Below are positions 49,408-58,340 of a DNA stretch of 64,000 nucleotides, piece by piece (the stretch's first letter is position 1; the number at the start of each line of letters is the position of its first letter). Below the pieces are notes generated by a model. The model had not been told where the DNA came from. It worked only from the letters and a program-made list of their open reading frames with translations, and ran no database searches. Position numbers and translations under genes: made by a program. Origin of the DNA: Desulfuromonadales bacterium (GTDB lineage Bacteria > Desulfobacterota > Desulfuromonadia > Desulfuromonadales > Geopsychrobacteraceae). The stretch covers positions 62,001 to 126,000 of the forward strand of contig JAHYIY010000004.1 in assembly GCA_019429255.1 (NCBI GenBank), in the 5' to 3' direction.

Positions 49408-51900
49408 ATGTCCGCTAGGCGCAGAATATTCGTTTTTATCTTTTTCTTCCTGTGCCTGTTGTGGTTATTTCCGGTTTCAGCTGCACCTTTTTCTCCGTCT
49501 GTACCGTCGGTACTTGAGGGTGCCGACGATGAACAATCCATTCCTGTCATTGTCAAACTGCGCACCGTGGAAAGCCCCCCGGTTCTGGCGCGGCTGTATG
49601 GTCGTGCCCGGCGGCAGCAATTTATCTGGGCAATGAGGAGCCGAACCGCGCAGGGCTCTGAGGAAATTCGTCATTTGTTGCAGGGGTACGGGATTGTTCC
49701 GCGTCAGTTGTGGTTGGTTGACGCCATTGCTTTCAGTGCTACTCCTGCAATGATCACCCAGATAGCCCAGATGGCTGAGGTAGAAGCGGTGACAACCGAT
49801 GACCTCATCCAGATGCCCACGGTTTTTGTTGATGGTGTGGCGACCCCCGAATGGAATATCGCTCGAACCGGTGCGCCGCAACTCTGGGCGGAAGGGATCG
49901 ATGGTGCTGGTGTAACCATCGCCATTCTCGATAGTGGCATCAATATTGCGCATCCTGATCTTGCTCCGCGCTGGCGCGATCTTCCAGGGGATTGGTTTGA
50001 TCCCTACGGCAACAGTACAACTCCCTATGATTTCGGCAATTACCATGGAACGGCGGTGGCTAGTGTTGCCGTCGGTGGCAGTGCGGGAGGCACTGCCACC
50101 GGCATGGCTCCCGGCAGTTCAATCATTGCCGCTAAAATATTCCGCGATGACGGTACGGCAAACAATTCCTACATTATCGAAGCTTTGCAGTGGAGCCTTA
50201 ATCCCGGTGGCAACGCCGACTCAGCTCCACATATCATCAATAATTCCTGGGGGTATGCAGACAACCCTGATCAGTGTCAGGAGGGACTGGGATTCGGTTC
50301 TAACCTCCTGCTTTTGCGTAGCGCCATCCAGACCTTGAGGAATGCCGGGATTGCAGTGGTTGCTGCCGCAGGCAATACCGGTCCTTCAGCATCAACCAGC
50401 GTCAGCCCCGCCAATTTTGCCGAAAGTTTCTCTGTCGGTGCTACCGCGCCGAATAACGCCATTGCTCATTTCAGTGCCCGGGGCCCGTCCGCATGTCTGG
50501 ATGATATCACCTTTCCCGATCTGGTCGCCCCGGGGGTTGCCATCAGGGTTGCGGGGGGATCGGCAGGATACCGGGAGTTGTCGGGAACCTCCTTTGCTGC
50601 CCCTCATATAGCCGGTGCCATGGCTTTACTGCTTCAGGCGGCGGGACCGATGCCCGTGGATGAACTGGAAGATCTTCTGGCATTGTCGGCGACGGATCTG
50701 GGAGACGCCGGGGTGGATGATGTCTACGGCTACGGCCTGGTAAATGTGTCTGCAGCCTTGGGTCTGATCGCTGACGCTCCGGCTATTTCCCTGACGGGGA
50801 CGGTGGCGACAGCCGACCCTTCCGTGGAGACCCTTGATTTTGGTGCGCACCTGACCGGCAGCGAACCTGTTACACGGATGGTTACTGTCCGTAACGCGGG
50901 TGGTGGGACGCTGTCTGTTACTGGAGTGAATACACCGACCGCGCCTTTTTCAATAACTGCTGATAGTTGCAACAATGCCTCCCTTGTCGAGGGGGAGGGG
51001 TGCTCATTCAATATCGTTTTTTTGCCGGGGACTTCAGGTTCCTATTCTTCAGCTGTAAACATCACGTCTAATGACCCCCTGCGCCCGCTCATAACCCTTG
51101 AGATATCGGCAGCGCTAGTTGAATCACTGGAACCCCGCTTGAGCATTCATCCGGCTCAGATCCACTACGGGCATGTGCCGCCGGAGAGCGCGGCGGTTGA
51201 AATCCTTTCCCTCACCAATGACGGTGAGGTTACGATCTCAGGCATCACTCCAATGTTAAGCGACCTGTCTGCGCCTTTTTCCCTGAAAACCGATAACTGT
51301 GGTTCATCCCTGGGGGGCGGCGCTACCTGTCATTTGACCTTCAGTTTTTCGCCTGTTGCTGTGGGCGCCTATGAAGGCAGTGTCCTGATCGCATCGTCCG
51401 ATCCGCACAGCGACGATGTGCCGGTGCTGTTTTCCGGCATTGGCAACACTCCACCGAGCAAGCCGCAGCTGGTTTCACCCGCTGATGGTGCGCTGTCAAG
51501 TGGTAACGTGGTTCTCAGCTGGACTGCGGCGACGGATGCAGACGGTGACCCGGTAACCCATACCTTATTGCTGGCAGACAATCAGCAGTTCAATAATCCC
51601 CTGACTTTTCCAGTTCAGCCAGTGGCAACCCTGTTATTGGGTGGAGGTTTATTGGCGCTGACGCTTTTACGGCGCCGGCGGCTGGTGCTCTCGGTTTCTG
51701 TGGTGCTACTGGTAGGCTGGCTTGTCTCCTGTGGAGGTGGAGGGGGTGGAGGCGGCAGCAGTAGTGAAGTCAGTGTCAGTATCAGCAGTATTTCCGTAGA
51801 CGGGCTAAAATCCGGTACAACTTATTACTGGAAAGTGATCGCAGAGGACGATCGGGGTGCAACAACGCAAAGTGATACGCGCTTTTTTTCCGTTGAGTAG
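49408..51900 (+). CDS. S8 family subtilisin-like serine peptidase with ASH-like and Fn3-like domains
   Basis: AILDSGINIAHPDL (D), YHGTAVASVAVG (H), GTSFAAPHIAGAMALL (S); two repeats ending IAFLPG/FSFSPVAVGAY; start placed at MSARRRIFVF. Confidence 0.9.
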   Translation: MSARRRIFVFIFFFLCLLWLFPVSAAPFSPSVPSVLEGADDEQSIPVIVKLRTVESPPVLARLYGRARRQQFIWAMRSRTAQGSEEIRHLLQGYGIVPRQLWLVDAIAFSATPAMITQIAQMAEVEAVTTDDLIQMPTVFVDGVATPEWNIARTGAPQLWAEGIDGAGVTIAILDSGINIAHPDLAPRWRDLPGDWFDPYGNSTTPYDFGNYHGTAVASVAVGGSAGGTATGMAPGSSIIAAKIFRDDGTANNSYIIEALQWSLNPGGNADSAPHIINNSWGYADNPDQCQEGLGFGSNLLLLRSAIQTLRNAGIAVVAAAGNTGPSASTSVSPANFAESFSVGATAPNNAIAHFSARGPSACLDDITFPDLVAPGVAIRVAGGSAGYRELSGTSFAAPHIAGAMALLLQAAGPMPVDELEDLLALSATDLGDAGVDDVYGYGLVNVSAALGLIADAPAISLTGTVATADPSVETLDFGAHLTGSEPVTRMVTVRNAGGGTLSVTGVNTPTAPFSITADSCNNASLVEGEGCSFNIVFLPGTSGSYSSAVNITSNDPLRPLITLEISAALVESLEPRLSIHPAQIHYGHVPPESAAVEILSLTNDGEVTISGITPMLSDLSAPFSLKTDNCGSSLGGGATCHLTFSFSPVAVGAYEGSVLIASSDPHSDDVPVLFSGIGNTPPSKPQLVSPADGALSSGNVVLSWTAATDADGDPVTHTLLLADNQQFNNPLTFPVQPVATLLLGGGLLALTLLRRRRLVLSVSVVLLVGWLVSCGGGGGGGGSSSEVSVSISSISVDGLKSGTTYYWKVIAEDDRGATTQSDTRFFSVE

Positions 51901-52249
51901 TTTCCGCGAAAAAGCTGTCAGGGCCCAGATGGTCATTCCCAGTTGCGCGCTTTCCGGTCTGATGGCTTCTGTTTTTCTGAGCTGAAGCTGATGCTGCTGC
52001 TGCCGCACATCAGTTCTATTTCGTTGCGTTGATCGGCAAGGTTCTTTCTGCCTACGACAACTTACAAATAGTTGCAGCCATCACATAGATTTCGGTTTCC
52101 TGTTGTGCGCTGGTTGTCTCAATGGAAAGTATTTGGTTCCAGCAGCAATGATTTTTTTATTAGGTTTTGCCTATACATTGTCGGTTTTTACAATTTTTTT
52201 ACTGAACCTTAATTTTTAGGTTTTTTTTGTACACTCTCATAAGCTATTA

Positions 52250-52368
52250 TTGCACTCAAATGTGAACAACAAATAAATAGTCATTGAGAGGTAGGCATGA
52301 AATCAGTTTCATCGCCTGTTTAATGTGAAGCCGCTACGGACTCTGGTTCGTCAGCGGCTTTTTGCTTT
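52250..52368 (+). ncRNA. Leader RNA element, copy 2 (terminator-ending)
   Basis: TTGCACTCAAATGTGAACAACAAATAAATAGTCATTGAGAGGTAGGCATGAAATCA...; near-identical to 46866-46985. Confidence 0.65.
52328..52363 (+). terminator. Terminator of leader RNA copy 2
   Basis: AGCCGCTACGGACTCTGGTTCGTCAGCGGCTTTTTG; stem retained with A-U replacing a G-C pair and one bulge. Confidence 0.75.
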
Positions 52369-52391
52369 CTTAAGTGGGAAAGGAAAAAGGT

Positions 52392-53072
52392 ATGAGGAGG
52401 ACAGCTGGAGTGAGAGGCTTAAGGTGGGTACGGCGCTGTTATCTGCGCAACATGATACTGATGGTTGCTGGATTGATCTGGGTTTTTATCGGTGGGAGCG
52501 CATTACCGGCCTTGTCGGCGCCACCGGAAGTCATTAAGTTTTCGCGGACCATGCCGATTGATGCCCTTGCCGGTCGGGCAGATACGGATCTGGTAGAACT
52601 CTCTGATGGGCGCCGCCTTAAGGTCGCCGATGTTCGGCGCCTCACCCAAACTGCCCAACAAATCAGGGCAGCGGTGCCCGGCAGTCGTATGCCCCAGGCG
52701 CTGAAAATCAAACCGGCCGCAAAAGGCACCCCGGTGCGCAATGCCAATGATCTGGCGGCTGCGCTCAAACGTCCTGACAGCGAGACCCTCGAATTGCCGA
52801 ATGGCCGTACCCTTACCGTCGGTCAGCTCAAGCTGGTGCGTGAGGAGGTCGAACTCCGCCTGGGGCACAGCTTGGCGAACCTGCCCCAGCGCCCCGATCT
52901 TAGAGGCGCGGCTATCAAGGTGGATGCCAATTCCGACTGGGCAGCTTTATTGCAGCGTCCTGATAATACGGTTCTTGAATCTCCTAACGGCACCCGCATC
53001 ACCGTAGGCGAGTTGAAAAAATCCCTGGCGGGGGCAGGCACATCGCGGCCGCTGCCAACCGGCAGACGTTAA
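52392..53072 (+). CDS. Exported protein with three ~28-residue repeats
   Basis: N-terminal hydrophobic signal; repeats LVELSDGRRLKVADVRRL / ETLELPNGRTLTVGQLKLV / TVLESPNGTRITVGELKKS. Confidence 0.75.
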   Translation: MRRTAGVRGLRWVRRCYLRNMILMVAGLIWVFIGGSALPALSAPPEVIKFSRTMPIDALAGRADTDLVELSDGRRLKVADVRRLTQTAQQIRAAVPGSRMPQALKIKPAAKGTPVRNANDLAAALKRPDSETLELPNGRTLTVGQLKLVREEVELRLGHSLANLPQRPDLRGAAIKVDANSDWAALLQRPDNTVLESPNGTRITVGELKKSLAGAGTSRPLPTGRR

Positions 53073-53082
53073 GGAGGCGACC

Positions 53083-55701
53083 ATGTTAATGCCATTTCCC
53101 TTACGTCGGTTTTTATTTGTCGGATGTATGCTTCTTGTTCTGCTCGGTGTTCAGGCTCCAGCCGTTAAGGCAGATGTTATCGATGATTTGGCCAACCTTC
53201 TGGAAGCAGTTGAAGAATTCAGTGGCCCCATCAGTTGGTTGCCGGTTAGCGGAAAAGACATCAGAGACTCAAGGGATTTAATCAATTGTATTGAGAACGC
53301 TGGTAATGATGTAGCAGTTCTAACGTGTATGGAGAATTATCGTAATACTCCAGTGGGGCAAAGTATTGGACAAGAATCGGGTATTCCCTCCTGGTTCTGG
53401 GATCTGATGGATACTTATATTGCTTTTCGTGTTGGTGATTATTGGGAACTGGTGCTCAGACTCGGCAAGGCTGCCGTATGTATTATTGCCCAGTTTGTCA
53501 GCGGTGGTGTGGATATCTGCGCACTCGTTGAGGCCCTGATTGAAATCGGCAAGCAGATGCTTGACGCCGCTACGGCGGTCGCTGAATTTTTTATGGATTT
53601 AGGGTCGGCGGTATGGGGCGCGGTCAAGGATGTGGGTTGCGCACTGGGTCTTGGCGGCTGCAGTGACGACAAGACGCCGGCAGAAGTGATCATCTATTAC
53701 TGGGTGTTTGCCCCCAAAGTCAGCCCGGAAGGACTGCAGGCGATTAAGGCTGTCGATGGCACGGCTTTCACCGCATTCAAGTCCCAATTGGAAGCCAATG
53801 CCCTCTCAAAACCACCGAAGGTCAGCGATCCCCTCGTGCAGAATTTTGTCAATGATTCGGGGATCAGTTTTTCCAAAGTGGAAGTTGATATGGCAGCAAA
53901 AATTTATGATAAAGCCGTTGTTGCTCAGTGGTCGGCGGATATCGTTGAGAATGTTCTGATCGATCTGGTCCAGGCCCGTAACAGCTACGGCACCCCCGCG
54001 CAGATTGCTGCCCTGGCCGGGCCGGCCATCGCCGACAACGCACCGAGTGGTGCCAACATCAAAAATCAGGCCGGGTACTTATGTACGGCTGATTTCAATC
54101 AGAACATGGGTTTTGCCCATGTCGACCGTTGGGTGTATCGCTTTTCCGCGGAAGCGCAGACACTCAGTCTCGTCTCCAATTTCGGCTGGTGTCAGACCTC
54201 GTTCTGGAGTCCCCAGGTGCGCAGCGAGTTTGCCAAGCATCTGCGCAAATATGTCGGCGATCACTATTGTTCTTTGTCAGGTTCGCAATTGCGCTGCGCG
54301 TCCCTGGAAAAATATGAAGCCTGTGCGAGCATGATGGGGGTCGTCGACTATGAGGGGGACTGTGCTGTTGACAGGACCAAAGTCGGCAAGGAAGTCGCCG
54401 AAAAGATCGCGGCCGAACTCAAGGCCAGAGGTTCGACCCATACCTATGCCATCCGGGCGCCATTACTTCAGATTGCCGCAAAACCGGTGGATCTGGTCTG
54501 CGTTCGCCCCACCCAGGTGCATGCCTGCAATAATATTTACCAGTCCATGTTTGCTCACCTGCCCGAGCAGGTGGTCAACTGTAAATTGGAGATGTCCCCG
54601 GCCTACGTTGCACTGACGCAGGCGACAGCGGCAGAAGCCGACCGTTTGGCGAAGAAGTATCAGCAACCAATCGTTGTCGATGGCCTTGATCCGCTGATCG
54701 TTGTGGCGCCGTCCACTCAGCTTATTGACAGTGTTCAAAACGATCCGCAGCAACAGTTTGTGTTCCAGTTCAATCCCCTGAAAATTCCGCGCAGTATCGA
54801 TGGGGTTAACCAACCGACCATGGCCTACGACATGGAATTGCCCACACCGCAGGGAAGTTTCAGCCGTGATCAGCTCAAAGACGAGATTCTTGGTTTTCGT
54901 GAAGGCGGCGGCGTCGATCCCTATGAGAAAAACATCCGTGATCGGATTACGTCACCGGTGGATCGGGTGACCTTGCCCACTGAGCGTCTCACCACCGACC
55001 AGTTCCAGCAGGTGCGTCCCCAGGCCTTGGAGCAGACTCGCCTGTCAGAGCAGATGACGACAGGTGCTCCCGGTCAATTGCGTTCGACCTTGCCGGGACA
55101 GGCGACCCTCACCCCGGAGGGGATGGCAGGTGAAGCAATGCGGCCGATGAGTGGCGGTGTGGCGCCTACAGGAGTCCAGGGGGGCGGCGCTCCACTGGCC
55201 AGTGGACAGCTCCAGTTGCCTCCGCAGCAGGTTCAGCCATTGCAGGCTACGGCGCTCCCTGATCTGACGGCAGATGTGCAGGTCCTCATCGGCGGGAGCA
55301 GAACGGCCTGGGGGCAGCAAGTGACTCTGGCGGCGGATCAGGCGCAAAAAAAAGAGCAGGGCACTTGTTTTTTTCCGGTTCAATACGGGGTTAACAATAT
55401 GAGCACGGTAGCAGCGGGTCCCTTCTACAGTGCATGGGACAATGTCTTGGTGCCGACGCCTGTCGGGAGAAACTGGACAGGTTTGGCGGCTGGGGCAAAG
55501 GCAACACATACCGATCTGTTACCCCTCAAACCCGGCAACAATGCCATTACCCTGACCCTGGATCAGCGTCGGCAGGTTCAGGAAAGCGATGAAAACAATA
55601 ATCTGTTCAGGCTCAATGTGCTCCTCAATGGCAGTTGCGAGGTTCTGCAGCGGCAACCCTCCGCTCCGGCGCCTCCGCGCTTGCCGACACCCGGTCGCTG
55701 A
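53083..55701 (+). CDS. Large secreted protein of unknown function with C-terminal CARDB-like domain
   Basis: Signal peptide; Cys-containing N-terminal part; C-terminus ALPDLTADVQVLIGG...VQESDENNNLFRL. Confidence 0.75.
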   Translation: MLMPFPLRRFLFVGCMLLVLLGVQAPAVKADVIDDLANLLEAVEEFSGPISWLPVSGKDIRDSRDLINCIENAGNDVAVLTCMENYRNTPVGQSIGQESGIPSWFWDLMDTYIAFRVGDYWELVLRLGKAAVCIIAQFVSGGVDICALVEALIEIGKQMLDAATAVAEFFMDLGSAVWGAVKDVGCALGLGGCSDDKTPAEVIIYYWVFAPKVSPEGLQAIKAVDGTAFTAFKSQLEANALSKPPKVSDPLVQNFVNDSGISFSKVEVDMAAKIYDKAVVAQWSADIVENVLIDLVQARNSYGTPAQIAALAGPAIADNAPSGANIKNQAGYLCTADFNQNMGFAHVDRWVYRFSAEAQTLSLVSNFGWCQTSFWSPQVRSEFAKHLRKYVGDHYCSLSGSQLRCASLEKYEACASMMGVVDYEGDCAVDRTKVGKEVAEKIAAELKARGSTHTYAIRAPLLQIAAKPVDLVCVRPTQVHACNNIYQSMFAHLPEQVVNCKLEMSPAYVALTQATAAEADRLAKKYQQPIVVDGLDPLIVVAPSTQLIDSVQNDPQQQFVFQFNPLKIPRSIDGVNQPTMAYDMELPTPQGSFSRDQLKDEILGFREGGGVDPYEKNIRDRITSPVDRVTLPTERLTTDQFQQVRPQALEQTRLSEQMTTGAPGQLRSTLPGQATLTPEGMAGEAMRPMSGGVAPTGVQGGGAPLASGQLQLPPQQVQPLQATALPDLTADVQVLIGGSRTAWGQQVTLAADQAQKKEQGTCFFPVQYGVNNMSTVAAGPFYSAWDNVLVPTPVGRNWTGLAAGAKATHTDLLPLKPGNNAITLTLDQRRQVQESDENNNLFRLNVLLNGSCEVLQRQPSAPAPPRLPTPGR

Positions 55702-55756
55702 TGGTTTGGTAGAAGATGTCACATTGTGAACATTTGCACTGATGCAGGAGTAGAGT

Positions 55757-57475
55757 ATGAATCATCGAACTGGCGTACTGAATCTGGTGGTGTCGGTGAT
55801 CTGTTGGTTGCTGTGGGGGCCGGGGGTGCTGACCCCGGTCCAGGCTGCGGAGAGGATTCTCCTGGCCAGCAACGATCAGGTTCTGGTGGCCTGGCAGGAG
55901 GGGCAACAGGGTGGGCCGACCCCGCAGTTGGTTGCGCAGGAGGATGGCGGCACCGTCATTCAATGGCAGGGAAATGTCAGCTACGATTTTTACCGGCGTG
56001 AGAGCAGGGGAGGGCATCTGGTTACCCCTTATGGTACCGGTAATTTTTATCAGGGGCGTCTGGCCAGTGATGTGCGTGCCCTGCACCCACGGGGGTCCGT
56101 CTCCTATCTGCAGTTTTCCGGACGCTACACGGATGATCCTTCGGTATTGTCCAAAGCCGTCGGCGGGCAACTCGATACCCTCCAGTTCGGCCATGTCGGC
56201 ACCGGTTATCAGGTGGCCTTTGGTGACGTTGCCGCCAATTTTTCAACCCTCGGCACCAGCCTGGGCTTGCGCGGGGTTCTTGCGCAAACCCTCCTTGGCA
56301 AGACCACGGTATCTGCTACGGCGGGTTATCTGTCCCAGGACTGGGAAACCCTGGTCGATTCGAGCAAGCGCACTCAGTATCTGCGCCAGGCCTATGCTCT
56401 CAAAATTGAAACCCCGGTGCACGACAACCTGCGGGTTTTTATCAGCGGGCAGGGCTATCGGGATGATTCCGACAGTATTGACGCCGGACTAACCCTGTTG
56501 CCGACGGCTTCCACCCAGGCCGGAACCGTCGGTTTTGCCTTTGATCTTGGTCGCTTTGCCGTCCAGGCCGAAGGGGGGGCGAGCCGTTTTCGGGAAAAGG
56601 GGGGCGAGTCGGAGACTGATCATGCGCTGATTGTTGACGTCGGTTGGTTGTTTGATGCCCTGGCCTTGCGCGCCGGTTACCGCGATATCGGCCTCTACTA
56701 TAACTCGTTATCGACGCAGGGCGGCAACGGTATCGAGGAAATCTATCTTAACGGCAACTGGAGAGCGGCAAGTTGGCTCAGTGTGAATGCCGACCTGCGC
56801 CGTGCTGAAAACGAAATAGCCGGTTTTGGCGGTTCCAGCAGTTTCAGCGAAACCAACGCCCTGGCAACCAGCGCGGTGATTACTTTCGGCCCGGATTTTT
56901 CCGCCTGGAGCCTGATGCTGAACCAGTCGCTCTCCGATGGAGAAAACAGCAACGGCAGTACCAACCGTAACCAGACCTATGGGGCGGTTGTCAGTTATGC
57001 GGATAGCAATTGGAACAGTGGTCTTGGCTATCAGTTGCTGGATGTGAAAAATCGTGGCAGTTACAGCAGCGACAGCCAGATTGATTCCTGGCAGTTTCAT
57101 CTCAGCAGAACCTGGCAGGGATACCGGGAAACTGTGCCTTCCTGGCATCTGACGCCGACCCTGACTGTCAATTATCAGGACCAGAAACTGGATATTGGCA
57201 ATGGTTCCAGTACCTTGAACTGGCAGCTTGGTTTAAGCGGCGAACGTGCCCGTTGGGGATCTTTCGCCGCCGGCTATGGTGAGGGAAGGACTACCCAAAC
57301 CGGCAGGAGTGACCTGCGCCAGCAAAACTGGCAAATTGAAGTCGGCTATCCCTTGTGGAAAGAGGCGCTGCTGAAAGCTTATTACAGCGGCAATCGGGTC
57401 TCAGGCAGTGAGCCGGGGCAGGGGGCCAATTATCGTGAGCAGACATTCGGGCTGCATTTCGCCTGTAATTTATGA
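55757..57475 (+). CDS. Putative outer-membrane beta-barrel protein
   Basis: Signal peptide, alternating amphipathic strands with aromatic-rich ends throughout. Confidence 0.65.
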   Translation: MNHRTGVLNLVVSVICWLLWGPGVLTPVQAAERILLASNDQVLVAWQEGQQGGPTPQLVAQEDGGTVIQWQGNVSYDFYRRESRGGHLVTPYGTGNFYQGRLASDVRALHPRGSVSYLQFSGRYTDDPSVLSKAVGGQLDTLQFGHVGTGYQVAFGDVAANFSTLGTSLGLRGVLAQTLLGKTTVSATAGYLSQDWETLVDSSKRTQYLRQAYALKIETPVHDNLRVFISGQGYRDDSDSIDAGLTLLPTASTQAGTVGFAFDLGRFAVQAEGGASRFREKGGESETDHALIVDVGWLFDALALRAGYRDIGLYYNSLSTQGGNGIEEIYLNGNWRAASWLSVNADLRRAENEIAGFGGSSSFSETNALATSAVITFGPDFSAWSLMLNQSLSDGENSNGSTNRNQTYGAVVSYADSNWNSGLGYQLLDVKNRGSYSSDSQIDSWQFHLSRTWQGYRETVPSWHLTPTLTVNYQDQKLDIGNGSSTLNWQLGLSGERARWGSFAAGYGEGRTTQTGRSDLRQQNWQIEVGYPLWKEALLKAYYSGNRVSGSEPGQGANYREQTFGLHFACNL

Positions 57476-57486
57476 GGATAAATCCG

Positions 57487-58266
57487 ATGAAAAAACTTTC
57501 CATGACCCTTCTGATACTGATTCTATGCTCCTTGTTCTGCTCTCTGGCGGTTGCCCAGGCGGTTGAAGACAAAGCACCCCCCAGCGGCTTTTCCGTGCCC
57601 GACTTCAGTGAAGCACGCAAGGCGCGCGCCGTCCTTGATAGCTTCATTCGCGCCTACGAAGCCGGTCAGGTGCATCAGTTGCGGGCCATGCTGGATCCCG
57701 GCATGATCGGCTATCAGCGCTTTATTGACGGGGTGATAGAGGATCAAAGTCGCCTCAAGCAGATTCGCCTGCATTTGTTGGATACCCAGATCATGGCCGC
57801 TGCGGATGTCACCCTGATTGAAACACGCTGGGAAAAACGCTTTCTGGCAACGGATCTGCGGCCGGGGTTGTTTGCCGGTAGCAGTCGTTTTCTCATGCAC
57901 CGCACGGACCAGGGGTGGAATCTGGCCGCCATCGGTGGTGACAACCCCTTTTCCAGTCAGAGCGGGGTGCTGGCACAACTTAATCTGACCAACGCCAGCC
58001 TGGTGGATGAGGCGCGCGTCAATGTCGAAGTCATCGATCCGGATATGGCCGGTTCGGGTACGTTGGAGGTCCAGTTGACTTACGTAGATTCTCTTGTCCC
58101 TCAAGTGACTACCGCACTTGCGCTGACGGAAACCACGCCGGGTCGCTTCATCACCCTGACCCCCTTTGTCGTCCGCCCTGGTGAAGTGACGTTGCGTTAC
58201 CTCGATGCCAATCCTGGGGATGGCCGTCCTCCAACCACCCTGACGCGCACTGTTCGGGTGCCATGA
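57487..58266 (+). CDS. Exported protein of unknown function
   Basis: MKKLSMTLLILILCSLFCSLAVAQA signal peptide; SnoaL/NTF2-like start (LDSFIRAYEAGQVHQLRAML) and Ig-like tail. Confidence 0.65.
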   Translation: MKKLSMTLLILILCSLFCSLAVAQAVEDKAPPSGFSVPDFSEARKARAVLDSFIRAYEAGQVHQLRAMLDPGMIGYQRFIDGVIEDQSRLKQIRLHLLDTQIMAAADVTLIETRWEKRFLATDLRPGLFAGSSRFLMHRTDQGWNLAAIGGDNPFSSQSGVLAQLNLTNASLVDEARVNVEVIDPDMAGSGTLEVQLTYVDSLVPQVTTALALTETTPGRFITLTPFVVRPGEVTLRYLDANPGDGRPPTTLTRTVRVP

Positions 58267-58340
58267 GGGCGCACAGCCATCGCGGTATAGTTAGGGGAAA
58301 GGGGATGAGGTGTTGCAGGTGAGACAAGGGTCGCGCAACC

